64,000 nucleotides of DNA from the NCBI RefSeq assembly GCF_023973825.1, contig NC_090126.1, positions 682,001 through 746,000 of the forward strand, given 5' to 3'. This DNA is from Plasmodium brasilianum. Taxonomy: Eukaryota; Apicomplexa; Aconoidasida; Haemosporida; Plasmodiidae. Below the pieces are notes generated by a model, which was not told the DNA's origin, did not search any database, and worked only from the letters and a program-made list of their open reading frames with translations. The translations under genes and the position numbers were made by a program. Positions 12,240-23,476 of this stretch are shown piece by piece (positions within the stretch are counted from its first letter, which is position 1; each line of letters opens with the position of its first letter).

Positions 12240-13577
12240 CATATTTATATATTAAATAATAATATACATATAATTCGGAAAATAAATTACTAAGAATTAA
12301 ATAAGCACAAATACATTTATGGTTTTGATAACATGTTTGCACATAGTATTAGGTATATGGATTTTCGCTTATTCCTGATTGCATAAAATTTTTTTTTTTC
12401 GTTTTGTTATTTTTGTGCACTTTATTTTATCGTCTTATTGTTAAAGAGAAAGGAAGTAACAAACAAAAAAAAAAAAAAAGTGCTATGAAAAATGTTGTTC
12501 TAGCAGATTATATTACACAAGAATTACCCATTTACTCTCAATAGGAAACACATTAAAACGAAAAGTCTCTGAAGTAAAATATATGAAGGGTTTTAGACTT
12601 ATTGAATATTTTTACATAAGGATGTTTATGTATTTACAGGAGTAATGTTATTACGTAAATTTATATATGTGTATAACCTCAATGATTAGTCATGTACTTT
12701 ATATACACCTTTCAAAAGATATTTTTTTCGTTATTCAGAAATGATGACAGAATATTTGAAAGGGCACATAAGCTGAAAGCTGCAATTTTTAAAAGTTAAA
12801 ATATTTCTCATGCTTGATTTAAAACGATACAACAATTTTGTTTTTAAAAGTAAAGTGGTTTAAATAATTTCGAAGAACTTAAATATGACAATAAATATAT
12901 TTTTACTTAACTGCTTAGTCGATTATGTATAAAATGTGCAAAAGCATTTAAAGAGCAAATATATTTACTCCACCCTATTTAAATTAAACGTATGTGTACG
13001 TATAATATATATATATATATATCTGTATATAAATTTTTTTTTAAGGGGTGGATGTTTAAAATGTTGTTACGTTTTGTATACTTATATAATGAACTTGTTT
13101 AAAAAGAAAAAAAAAATTGAGCTTCGTCGATAGGTATATTAATCCATTAGAATATATATTTTTTATAGTAAAACTATTAAGTTATATTTACATTTTATTT
13201 TCCTTTTTATAATCTTAGTTCACAATTTACCTTTATCATTTTTCCCTTTATTTTTAAGTTCATTTTTAGAATTTCTAAAATTATGTATTTATAAAATAAT
13301 TATATTTATATATAATAATGTTATTCTTAGTGAAAATGAGGAAAAAAGATTAATATTTTATTTTTCTTAAAATCTTTTTTTTTTATATATGCTAAAAGTT
13401 CTCTCTTACTAATATTTTAATTTATTTAATTATATTATTATGCATAATATGAGAACTATACTCTTTTTCACTAATTCCTTTCTACAAAGAAGGCAAATTT
13501 TTCATTTAATCTATATATTGCTGTGCTTGTAGTGTTTAAAAAAAGAAAAATTAGCACAATAACTAAAAGTAGAAAGG

Positions 13578-13619
<42 letters not shown>

Positions 13620-15197
13620 ACATTATCCACACATTTTTATTTGTACGCTAACAATAATATTATATATATATATATATATTTTTTTTTTTCCTGTAAAACT
13701 TTTAAGTTTTTGTAAATTTAAATATATTTAAAGTCAATTTTCATGTTTTTTTTGAATCAAATAAATTAAAGTTTAGCATTAGAAAATGTTTTATGAATTT
13801 AAGTAAAATCTCGAATTGAGAAAAACTATTTTGCCTTACTATTTTTTGACATTTCTAATCCTTTTTTTCCCTTCCTTTCACCTTTCACATTTCACGTTTT
13901 ACTTTTTCTTTTTTTTTTTTTCTGGGTTTGTTTAATCATTTGTAGCTTGTATTGTTGTAACAAAATTAAATTACTTTTCTTTTACCTTTTTTTATGTAGT
14001 TAACTATATTGTGACCTTTTAAATTTTCAGACGTTTGTGAAATCAACAAAACATGAAAATCCTATAAAGAACAATGTTTTATTTCATTAACATATTTTTA
14101 TATAAAAATAAGAAGTAATAAAGTGCTTAAATTAAACAAATGAAAAACTAAGCATAAAAAATGATATATACGTATAGTCTTAGACAAAATATATGTAACC
14201 CAAATTATATCTTGTTTTTAATTTGTTAAATAAAAAAGTATAGCGCTTCAGTTTAATCAAGATTTGTTTTAAAAAAAATAACTCGAAAAAAATAAAAATA
14301 AAAAGTACTTTAAATGTTAATGACATATTTGTATTTAGATGAAAAACTGTTAAATGCTATATTTGTAATAGTTTTATTGTATTTTATTATTATCATTATT
14401 TTTTAATAATTAAAGTTTTGAAACATTGATCTAACAGTGTGTAAGTATATAAATATATAATTAAGGACATGTATATCTGCAGAAGTTATAGTGGTGTATA
14501 TATTTAAGTAGTTATTTGAAATTGGAGAAGTTTATCATATTATATGTTTATATATTTTTTTTTTTTGGTTCTCCTATCTTGTGTGTGCATCAATTATCGT
14601 ATAGCAAAATAGTTTAATATATTATGAACAAATATAACCTGTTTTAGTGTTTTATTAAAGCAGGATGAATAGCAGGTGTTTCATTTTTATTGCAAATAAC
14701 ATCGATTGATTTACTATATGCAACAATTGAATATTAAACATGTATGCGCATGTATACGCATGTACACACATACACATAATAAAATGTACACAAATATACA
14801 CATATGTACATAGTTACAAACCCCATAAATTTGCTGCTTCATCAATTTTTAACGACCTTTTAGAAGCTATTTTAAAGTCTATTTGAAGTCCATTTAAAAT
14901 AGTTTATCATCTCTTTAAAATTTTGAAAACTGCGCACTCAGTTGACGATTTAAAGCAGGTTGAAAAAAGAAACAAAGCAGGTATAAAAACAGCGACTTTT
15001 TTTTTTTTTTAAAGAATTAACATAAACAATATATATGCATGCATATATGTATGTACGTACATATAGCAATTATTTATATGCACATAAACACACGAACGTA
15101 GAAACACAGAACCCAGTTGTCAGTTTAGCATTCCCATATGAATATACATACGCATAAGAGAAATTACAAAGTAGCAGCTTGACTGTACACATATATA
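11250..15197. other. Long intergenic region between KROX1 and CIA1 (divergent)
   Basis: Nearly 4 kb without a supportable gene. It lies between two divergent starts, so both promoters should be inside. It contains an (AT)n tract at about 12202-12235, a 39-base poly(A) at 13578-13616 and several ATG-poor A/T stretches. The short frames present are low-complexity and show no codon bias or domain. No tRNA-like cloverleaf was seen. Confidence 0.6.
13578..13616. repeat. Poly(A) tract, 39 bases
   Basis: Uninterrupted A run in the long KROX1-CIA1 intergenic region. Its exact length is uncertain in most sequencing data. Confidence 0.8.
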
Positions 15198-17384
15198 ATG
15201 ACGATCGAGTTGGTCGTAAATCTGGAAAATCATAAAAGGAGGATATGGAGTATTTGCTGGAGCCCTGATGGTAATTTTCTGGCTTCGGTAGGAGCGGATA
15301 AGTATATAACTATATGGTATAAAAAGAATAATGATAAAATAAAAAAATCAAATAATAGTAATAAAATTATTAAAAAATTGAATATAATGGGGGAAAAGAC
15401 TCTAATAAAATGTAACTTAGAGTTTGAGATATATGATATAATAGAAACGAATCATGAAAAGTCATTGAGACACATTGAGTTTTCTAAGGATGGAAGTTTT
15501 TTTGTTGTTGCTTCTTTTGATTCAAAATGTTCAATTTACAAGAAAAACAAAAATGATAAATGGACATTTTACAGATCGTTAGAAGGGCATGAAAAGGAAG
15601 TAAAATGTGCTTCAATTCATCCAACAAATAAATATATAGTAACTTGTGGAAGGGATAAAAGTATATGGGTACATGCAAAAGCAGATAACCGAAAAAATAA
15701 AAATATGACAACAGATATTTGTAGCACTAGTAATAGTATTGATGAGAATAATAACTTTTTTACAGCTAACGATACAGTGGATAATTCATTAACATCCAAC
15801 GGTGCAATTGATAATCCTCTGACGTTCAGCTGTGTAGCTGATAATTCTCTAATGCCCATCGGTACAAATGTTAATGCACCCATTGCTAACGACCCTATTA
15901 ATACCACGGACATGCTACGCGATGATGAAAACAATTTTGATTTTAATTTCGATGCATATCTAACTGCTCATACAGAAGACATTAAGTTCGTTTCCTGGTG
16001 TCCATTGAGTGAAAATACATTTATATCCCTTTCATATGATAATTCCCTAAAAATTTGGAATAAAAAAGCAGACGAATGGAATTGCATACAAACGTTAAAC
16101 GAACATACTTCTGTTGTTTGGTGTGTTGCTTTTAATTTTGATGGATCAGAATTTGCTACATGTTCTGATGACAAATCTATTAGAGTATGGAGAAGTGAAA
16201 AGAAAAATATGTACAATAAACAGAAATATCCTTTTCTTTATCAGCAGATAGTTAAAAATGTAAGAAAAAATTCAAATCATAGTTCATTCAGTTTTGAAAT
16301 AGACAAAACGAACACCAAAGGAAGTGATATTGATACATTTAATAAGAAAACAAATAATAAAATTAATAACAACAAAAAAAATATAAAAGTAAAAGGCTCG
16401 AACGAAAGCAGCATTCTCAAAAGAACAACTAACCTACTGAACAAGCTAAAAGAGCACACACTCAAAAAGGAAAATGATTCAAATAATTCAAATGATGCAA
16501 ATGGTACAAATGATATAAATGGTACAATTGATATAAATGGTACAATTGATATAAATGGTACAATTGATATAAATGGTACAAATAATTTCCACAATTTTTT
16601 AATTATAGGATATTCAGAAAATGGGAAAGATATACAAACCGTTTTAAAAGTTTTTGTTAAATATAAATTTGTTCCTCTGTATTTTGATTATGGCTTCTTC
16701 AAATTTGTCTACAAGTACTCGCAAATAGAAAATGGTCAAAATGATAAAAGTCAAAAATGTAATGACACACAAAAGGGTAACAGCAAAGGTGATGAGCCCA
16801 ATGAAGCAAACGATGATGATACCATTTCCAAAGTCTCTAAAAATGCAGTCACTAAGCATAACGAGGAAAACAAAAATATAAAAGATGAAATAAACAGAAA
16901 TGACAAAGATATAATAAACGCAAGTAATTATTATAAACTAACTAAAATAACACATTTAGAGAACACTAATAAACAAAACATTACTGACACTTATGAAAAA
17001 CAAGGTAGTCAGGAAATGTTATCGCAAATTGATTCTTCTTCTTCAATAATTGAAAATATATACGAAAAAGAAGAGAATTTAAAAAATATAAATTTTGATG
17101 ATTGGAAAATAAAACACGTATTAGAAGGTTATCATAAAAGAAGTATTAGTTACTTAGACTGGAATGCATATGAAGATTTGATTGCAGCATCTTCTTTTGA
17201 TAATTCTTTAAAAATATTTCAGAAAAATAATGACAATTGGAATTTGATTGAAAATATTGAAAATGCACATTTAAGTGATGTCAATTGTGTTGTTTGGTGC
17301 CCGCAAAAATTTCAAGATTATTTCTTACTAGCCACAGCTGGCGATGACTGCGTTATTAATATATGGAAATATACAAAGAGGTAA
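15198..17384 (+). CDS. CIA1: CIA1, WD40 scaffold of cytosolic Fe-S protein assembly
   Basis: Orthologue of yeast Cia1/human CIAO1. This protein is the WD40 subunit of the CIA targeting complex that delivers Fe-S clusters to cytosolic and nuclear apoproteins. Seven blades can be placed. Blade 1 is near residues 10-43 (ICWSPDGNFLASVGADKYI). Blade 2 is at about 88-122 (SFDSKCSIY). Blade 3 is at about 128-163 (LEGHEKEVKCASIHP). Blade 4 is at about 255-300 (LTAHTEDIKFVSW). Blade 5 is at about 302-336 (SVVWCVAFNFDGSEFA). Blades 6 and 7 lie at the C-terminus (GYHKRSISYLDW and DVNCVVWCP). At 728 residues it is about twice the usual 330-390, owing to a roughly 90-residue insert after blade 3 and a roughly 300-residue Asn/Lys-rich insert between blades 5 and 6. 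Single exon; the ATG at 15198 begins the first blade directly. Confidence 0.95.
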   Translation: MTIELVVNLENHKRRIWSICWSPDGNFLASVGADKYITIWYKKNNDKIKKSNNSNKIIKKLNIMGEKTLIKCNLEFEIYDIIETNHEKSLRHIEFSKDGSFFVVASFDSKCSIYKKNKNDKWTFYRSLEGHEKEVKCASIHPTNKYIVTCGRDKSIWVHAKADNRKNKNMTTDICSTSNSIDENNNFFTANDTVDNSLTSNGAIDNPLTFSCVADNSLMPIGTNVNAPIANDPINTTDMLRDDENNFDFNFDAYLTAHTEDIKFVSWCPLSENTFISLSYDNSLKIWNKKADEWNCIQTLNEHTSVVWCVAFNFDGSEFATCSDDKSIRVWRSEKKNMYNKQKYPFLYQQIVKNVRKNSNHSSFSFEIDKTNTKGSDIDTFNKKTNNKINNNKKNIKVKGSNESSILKRTTNLLNKLKEHTLKKENDSNNSNDANGTNDINGTIDINGTIDINGTIDINGTNNFHNFLIIGYSENGKDIQTVLKVFVKYKFVPLYFDYGFFKFVYKYSQIENGQNDKSQKCNDTQKGNSKGDEPNEANDDDTISKVSKNAVTKHNEENKNIKDEINRNDKDIINASNYYKLTKITHLENTNKQNITDTYEKQGSQEMLSQIDSSSSIIENIYEKEENLKNINFDDWKIKHVLEGYHKRSISYLDWNAYEDLIAASSFDNSLKIFQKNNDNWNLIENIENAHLSDVNCVVWCPQKFQDYFLLATAGDDCVINIWKYTKR
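16489..16587 (+). repeat. IDINGT hexapeptide repeat in CIA1 insert
   Basis: 18-bp units ('gatataaatggtacaatt') repeat about four to five times within the low-complexity insert between blades 5 and 6. Likely a surface loop. Confidence 0.85.
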
Positions 17385-19040
17385 TCTTTAAGTTTTTATA
17401 TGTTCTATCATTTTACACATTTTATTTTCTCAATTTTCTTTATTTCCTCAAATTTCTTTATTACCTCAATTTTCATTATTTTCTCAATTTTCTTTATTAT
17501 CTCAATTTTCTTTATTATCTCAATTTTCTTTATATTTCTATTTTACCTTTCTGCATTCGCTACTAATACATATGTAGGTCTGTTATTCCATTACCATTCG
17601 TATTTGCTTCAGTATGTTTGCATGTTCATATGTGTGTTTACAAAGTTATGGACATACATGTGCACAGATATATTTATGTCTATTTTAACTTTATACATAA
17701 GTTATAAAGATCAAAATTTGGTTCTCATTTCTTAAAATATGTTTTTATATATGTGGCAATATAAAAATTTATTTTCTTCTTTTCAAGTTCGATTTAATAC
17801 CTACATTTAATTTTTGAATGATTCACTAATAAAATGAAAAACTCCTCTTTTAATATATGAAAATATAGTTTAACACAACGCATTATTTTTTCCACGGTGC
17901 AACGGCAAGTTTTAGCTTCCTTTTTTGCTGGTACAAATATTTTAACATATTAAAATGCTATAAAATGGAAGAGGTTACGTTTTCTTTTTTTTTTTTTTTT
18001 TTTTCGGAACTTAATAAAAGCATTAATAGGAACAAACGTACATATAAAGATTCGCCCAACAGAAGGAATTTGAAAATTATGGATATTTTCATTGATATTT
18101 ACATTTATATTTATATTTCCCAAATGTACCAATAGGTGAGGTGTGGTGATATTGTGACAACGAAGACACGTAATAATGATTATCTCAATACATGTGTACA
18201 TATATTAGGCCAGCACCTTGTTAGCGCACTGTATATACAAATATATATATGTACAACTATATATATATATATATATAATATATATATATATATATAAATA
18301 TACATTTATGCATGCTTCTTTTTTAGGGGTTTCCTCAAATGTGCATACAAAATAAAAAAAAGTTGGTGCATTTCTACATATATCCCATCAACACTAATAA
18401 GGGGTGAAAAAAGAATAAAAAATATATATGAGCCCATAATACGATCAAACTTTTCCTTTCACGAAATGTGAGAATATATATATATGCATTTATGTATGTA
18501 TATACGTATGTATGCATGTATGATTACGTGTGTATATTCCATTGTATATGTTCATTTTCTTCCATATAGTAGTTTTTAAATTAAAGAATATAATAGAAAA
18601 ATAAGACAATACCCTCTTATTTTTCGTGGGATGTCTTTAGGATCTTATGTAAATTTTTTCTTTTCTTTATTAATGCAGAAAAGAGCTTAAAACTGAAAAT
18701 ATAAAAATAGAAATAACTAACTTCTATATACGTCCTCATTATTCACTATAAATCAATTTAAGTTACCTTTTCTTTTTTTTTTTTTTTTTTTTTTTATTAA
18801 ATAATGGAATATATAAGGAGGAAACATAGTTATATATATATATGTGTAAAAAAAAAAAAAAAAAAAGACATTAAAAAGAAATATATCAACAAATGAATAA
18901 GCAAAAAAGAAATACAAAACAATACACATTCGTGGTAATGCAAAAAAGATACGCTTAAAATTAATGGCATAATAAATTATATCATTCATGTAAAATATAA
19001 AAGCACTTGAATTTTATTAAAACTTGAGGCCTTTTTTAAT
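17385..19040. other. Intergenic region CIA1-PDE-alpha
   Basis: About 1.65 kb. The first 150 bases hold a tandem repeat of about 15-16 bases ('ctcaattttctttatt', about 17426-17535) in the CIA1 3' UTR region. Near 18254-18297 there is a (TA)n stretch with a central phase switch that makes a long inverted repeat, and near 18775 a poly(T) run. No gene is recognised; the rest should hold the PDE-alpha promoter. Confidence 0.6.
17426..17535. repeat. T-rich tandem repeat just downstream of CIA1
   Basis: Units of 'ctcaattttctttatt' and 'tcctcaaatttctttatt' repeat six to seven times immediately 3' of the stop codon. They generate chance Phe/Leu/Tyr-rich frames. Confidence 0.8.
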
Positions 19041-22000
19041 ATGGAAACAGATATAGACCAAAAAGGTAACCAACGTTTGTAAAATAATGATTAAAAAATA
19101 TTATTTGCATACTTGAATGTATACAGAGTGTTTAAACAGACATATATGCACATGTGTACACATATGCATACATACATACATGTGTTCACACATATATATA
19201 CGCACACACACACACACACACACACAGAATATTTGCAGTGTTTACCTTCACCTAACTCACTCCCAATGAACATTTTCCAGATCATCACATAAAAGATGGA
19301 AGCGTCTTACATAAAAGATATAAATTAGATAAGGAGTTGAGCAAATCGTTTGAACAAAACGATAGGAAATATAATGAAGAATTGTGCAAATTTTCATTTT
19401 TACATGAAAATACTATTAAAGCTAAAAAATGTAACTTTGAGAACACAAAAGAATATTTATGGATAATTATGAAGGATGAGGCAAAGAAGAAATCAGAAAA
19501 GAAATACTATAAGTGTGTAAGTAGGAACAACATAAAATTTATATGTGTTGTAAGAAAATACATGAAATTTTTTTTTCATTTAAAAAAAAGGAGCTACCAA
19601 TTCAGTTCATTAAATTCGTGCGCAAATAGTATCAGTAGTATAAGCAGCATGTCTAGCTTTAATAATGCAAGCTTATTGAACAGCAGAAATAGCTTGAGGA
19701 ATATAAATAGTATGAGTGGCATGAATAACCTGAAGAGCGTGAACAATCTGAGCAGTATGAACAATCTGAGCAGTATGAACAATCTAAGGAGTATGAATAA
19801 TATGAGCAGTATGAATAATCTGAGCGGTATGAACAATCTGAGTAGTATGAACATTCTGAGTAGTATAAATAACCTGAACAGTGTAAACAATCTTAGCATC
19901 ATGAAGAACCAGAGCAGTATGAACAACTTAAACAGTGTGAACACTCCAATCAATATGAACAATCTGAGTAGTGTAAATTTTGCTAGTGACGTAAAAGCCG
20001 ATACTAAACTTATTGATTGCGTAAAAAAATCGAAAGAATATTATGGTGAAAATTACTACAGATTAAAATATTCTGGAGACAGATCATTGCATCGAAAGTT
20101 CTTACAGTTCTTTCTAAACAAGACAAGTTGTTTTATAAATATATTTAAGTCCTTTAATGAAAAAAAAGATAATATGAATACAATAGAAAACATCTTATTT
20201 ATTAAAAATGAGAATTATGAAGAGGCCTTCTTAAACATATTTTACTCTTCGTTTCCTTTTAAAATGATGGTATATTCCATATTAATGATTTTAATATCAG
20301 TGATATATTTTTTTCTTTTATATTATATAGTGTTAATATTTATGTACGAGAAAAATGTTGTTATTTTCTTAAATGTATTTAAATTACTTTCAGAAATATT
20401 CTATTTCTTCTTTTTTGTCATATATATTTCCTTGTTTAGTTCTAATTGCATAGATAGAATAGCCTATTATTCTTATATATCTTATTATTTTTTTATTTCC
20501 TTCATACTTTTACATAACATTGTTCTTTTCCAATTAATAACGTCTTCTCCAACTAACACTCATGCTGAATTAAGGAGAGAATTACTTGTAAATAAATTTT
20601 TTTATCAAAAATGTGTCATAATATTTAGTAACCTATATATATGCTTGTTTTGTTTTTTAAGAAATTATATGATTCTTTACATTTTTATAGTGAATATAAA
20701 ATTTTTATTTTTTTATATTATTTGTATATGTTCCTTTTTCCTTTATATCTGTTGTTATCTAAAATTCTTATGTTATGATACTTTTTATGTGTGTCTTTTT
20801 TCCCTTTGTACAATATCTTTATCTCTATATTATGAATATAGCTATGAACGAAGATGGAGAATTTTATTTATAGGCGAACATGCACAAGAAAAAAAGAAGC
20901 CTACTCATCATTTAACGAAATATTTTTCTATAGATAATACAATGCCTACTTCACCAATTGAAGACATTTTAAGCAACTTGAAATTATTATTAGATCATGT
21001 TAAAAAGCTTGAAGAATACACATGCGAAAAACAAATGATACTAATAACAAAAATGAGAGAAAAAATAAAAAAATGCGAAAATATACTAAGAACACAAAAT
21101 TTAAATGAAGTTCAAATATATAAATATAGAAAATTTGAAAGAGTATATAATATGTGGTGCTTAGATAAATTAGACAGTAATTGCGATAAAAATGAAGAAT
21201 GTAAATCCTTCTTATCTCAACATATAAATAAGAAATCATTTAATTCCTTTTCTAACATTCATTCTTTATTATCATCCAAGTTTCAAGAGTATCACAATGA
21301 TTCCTATGATTGGAATGCAGATATACAAATTGTTTACAAACAAAATGTGTTTATATCAATTGGCTATAAACTGTTATATCCTCTAGGTATACTAGAGCCA
21401 AATTTTGACAAAGAGAAATTAAAAAAGTTTCTTTTTAAAATTTATTCCCTCTATAATGATGTCCCTTACCACAACAGTTTGCACGCTGCACAGGTGATAA
21501 TTTCATTTTACGTTTTTCTACGTCATTCTATTTCGTATGGTCACGTTGTATATGTTATCCGTTTGCATGTCACCTACTTAGATAGAGTCAATATTATTCC
21601 TTTTCTTTCGTAGTATATCATTTATTATTTTTTTTTTTTTTTTGAATAGAACATTATACGTATACATCTTTTTTATTTTTACTCTCGATCTCTGTAATTG
21701 CTTCAATTTGCTTCAATTTGCTTCATATTGCTTTATTTTATTTATTCATTCATTCATTCATTCATTTTTCACACCTCTTTTCTAGGTAGCACACTTCAGC
21801 AAGAGTATGCTCTTTCTCCTGGACATTAATCACAAAATTTCTGCAGTGGACGAGTTATGTTTGCATGTAGCTTCTCTATGTCATGATGTAGGACACCCAG
21901 GTCTTAACAATTATTTTTTAATAAATTCAGAAAATAATTTAGCACTAACTTATAATGACAATAGCGTACTAGAAAATTATCACTGTTCACTGGTTTTTAA

Positions 22001-22589
22001 AAGTTTAAAAGAGAAAAATTTCAATATTTTCGAAAAATACCCTTATAATATTTTTATTACTTGCAAAAAAAATATCATAAGAGCAATTTTATCAACTGAT
22101 ATGAAAAATCATTTCGAATACATTTCCAACTTTAGAACATCAAAAGATTTCATAGATTATGACAACTTAACGAATGATCAAATATGGCAAATATTTTGTC
22201 TCATTTTAAAGGCAGCAGATATTGGTCATTCAACTCTTGAGTGGAACAAACATTATGAATGGACAATGAAAATAAATGAAGAATTTTATTTACAGGGATT
22301 ACTAGAAACATCCTTAAATATGCCAAAAAGTTTTTTATGTGATATAACTACCATCGATAAATTAGCTACTTCTCAAATTGGATTTTTAAAACATTTATGT
22401 GTTCCCTTATTTAATGAGTTAAATTATATTTCAAAAAATAAAGATATTTATAATCACTGCATTTCTTCTATTGAAAATAATATAGAACAGTGGGAGAAAA
22501 ATAAAAATAACCAACAAAATCTCGGATTACAGGAAAAATACAAAAATGAGGACTTAATTGACAGAACAAAGCTACTGAAGTTTGCATGA
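19041..22589 (+). CDS. PDEalpha: PDE-alpha, integral-membrane cyclic nucleotide phosphodiesterase (3 exons)
   Basis: Class I phosphodiesterase of the Plasmodium alpha type; the P. falciparum protein is a cGMP-specific membrane enzyme. Exons read as 19041-19065 (METDIDQK plus one base), 19281-21493 and 21786-22589, total 1,013 residues. The short first exon is inferred from an ATG, a matching GT donor and a cag acceptor that keep the frame. Residues about 115-215 are a hexapeptide repeat. About six hydrophobic membrane spans are encoded at about 20260-20860. The catalytic domain has HNSLHAAQVAH at about 739-749, spliced exactly after the Gln, then HDVGHPGLNN from about 779, and the later metal Asp in KAADIGHST near 888. 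All key HD-type ligands are present. Intron 1 holds a (CA)n run and intron 2 a (CATT)n run. It lies tandem with PBGD. Confidence 0.95.
19202..19226. repeat. (CA)n microsatellite in PDE-alpha intron 1
   Basis: Uninterrupted CA dinucleotides, about 12 copies, about 55 bases before the exon 2 acceptor. Confidence 0.85.
19690..19975 (+). repeat. SSMNNL-type hexapeptide repeat in PDE-alpha
   Basis: About a dozen 18-bp units ('agcagtatgaacaatctg' and variants) encode SSMNNL-like hexapeptides before the membrane segments. They drift towards both ends and are probably disordered. Confidence 0.88.
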
Positions 22590-22866
22590 AGGCGAATGAG
22601 CATGCACACATATTTGCATAAATACAGGAACACTTACATGAATATATACATGAATGCAATTATTTTTATCTATTTTTTTTTTTTTTTTTTTATTAGTTAT
22701 TATATGACTTTGCATTTACTTTTTATTTAAAGTTTTTTTTTTTTTTTTTTTTTCGTTATTTTGTTTACAAAAAAAATATATTTGATTTTACCCGTTAATG
22801 GTGATTGTTTTCGTTCCTTCTTTTGTAAAAAATATGCACCCTCATACGTACATGTGCATACATACC

Positions 22867-22898
<32 letters not shown>

Positions 22899-23476
22899 AT
22901 ATACATATACATGTATAGTGCGTAGGTAAATACCAGAGTCTATATATGTATATTTCCTTCTTGGGAACTTTTATTTTTCACGTACTTTATTTTGTTTTTT
23001 TTTTTCACTCATACGTGATATACGAAATAATAATAATTAAGAGAAAACAACGTCAACGGCTCTCTATTCAATGCTACATGTTTATCTTTATGTAGAATTG
23101 TTTCTTATAAGTTGTAAATATAATATTCTAAAAAACGAAATAAAAAGTACATGTATTTGTAATATATAGAAAAGGTCATTTATATATTTCATGGACGTAC
23201 GCAAAACGCAGCATTCGAAATAAAAATTGCAATTTCCTGTGAAAGAAAATTTTTTTTTTTTTTTCAAGGAACATCCCATTAATTTTGAACACTGCGCTGA
23301 AATAAATTGCATGCATATATGACTATGTAGGGGGAATGATATACGAGTACTTAGCCTTGCTTATTATGTTTATATATACATAAACAAATTTCACCCTTTT
23401 CTATCTGAACCTTTAAACCCTAATTCGAAGTGTGCATTGCTACTAATTCTACAAAAAGTAAAAAAAAACGATAAGG
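22590..23476. other. Intergenic region PDE-alpha to PBGD
   Basis: About 0.9 kb with poly(T) runs (near 22674-22692 and 22734-22753) and a (TA)n tract with a phase switch near 22868-22903 that forms an inverted repeat. No gene is recognised. Confidence 0.6.
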
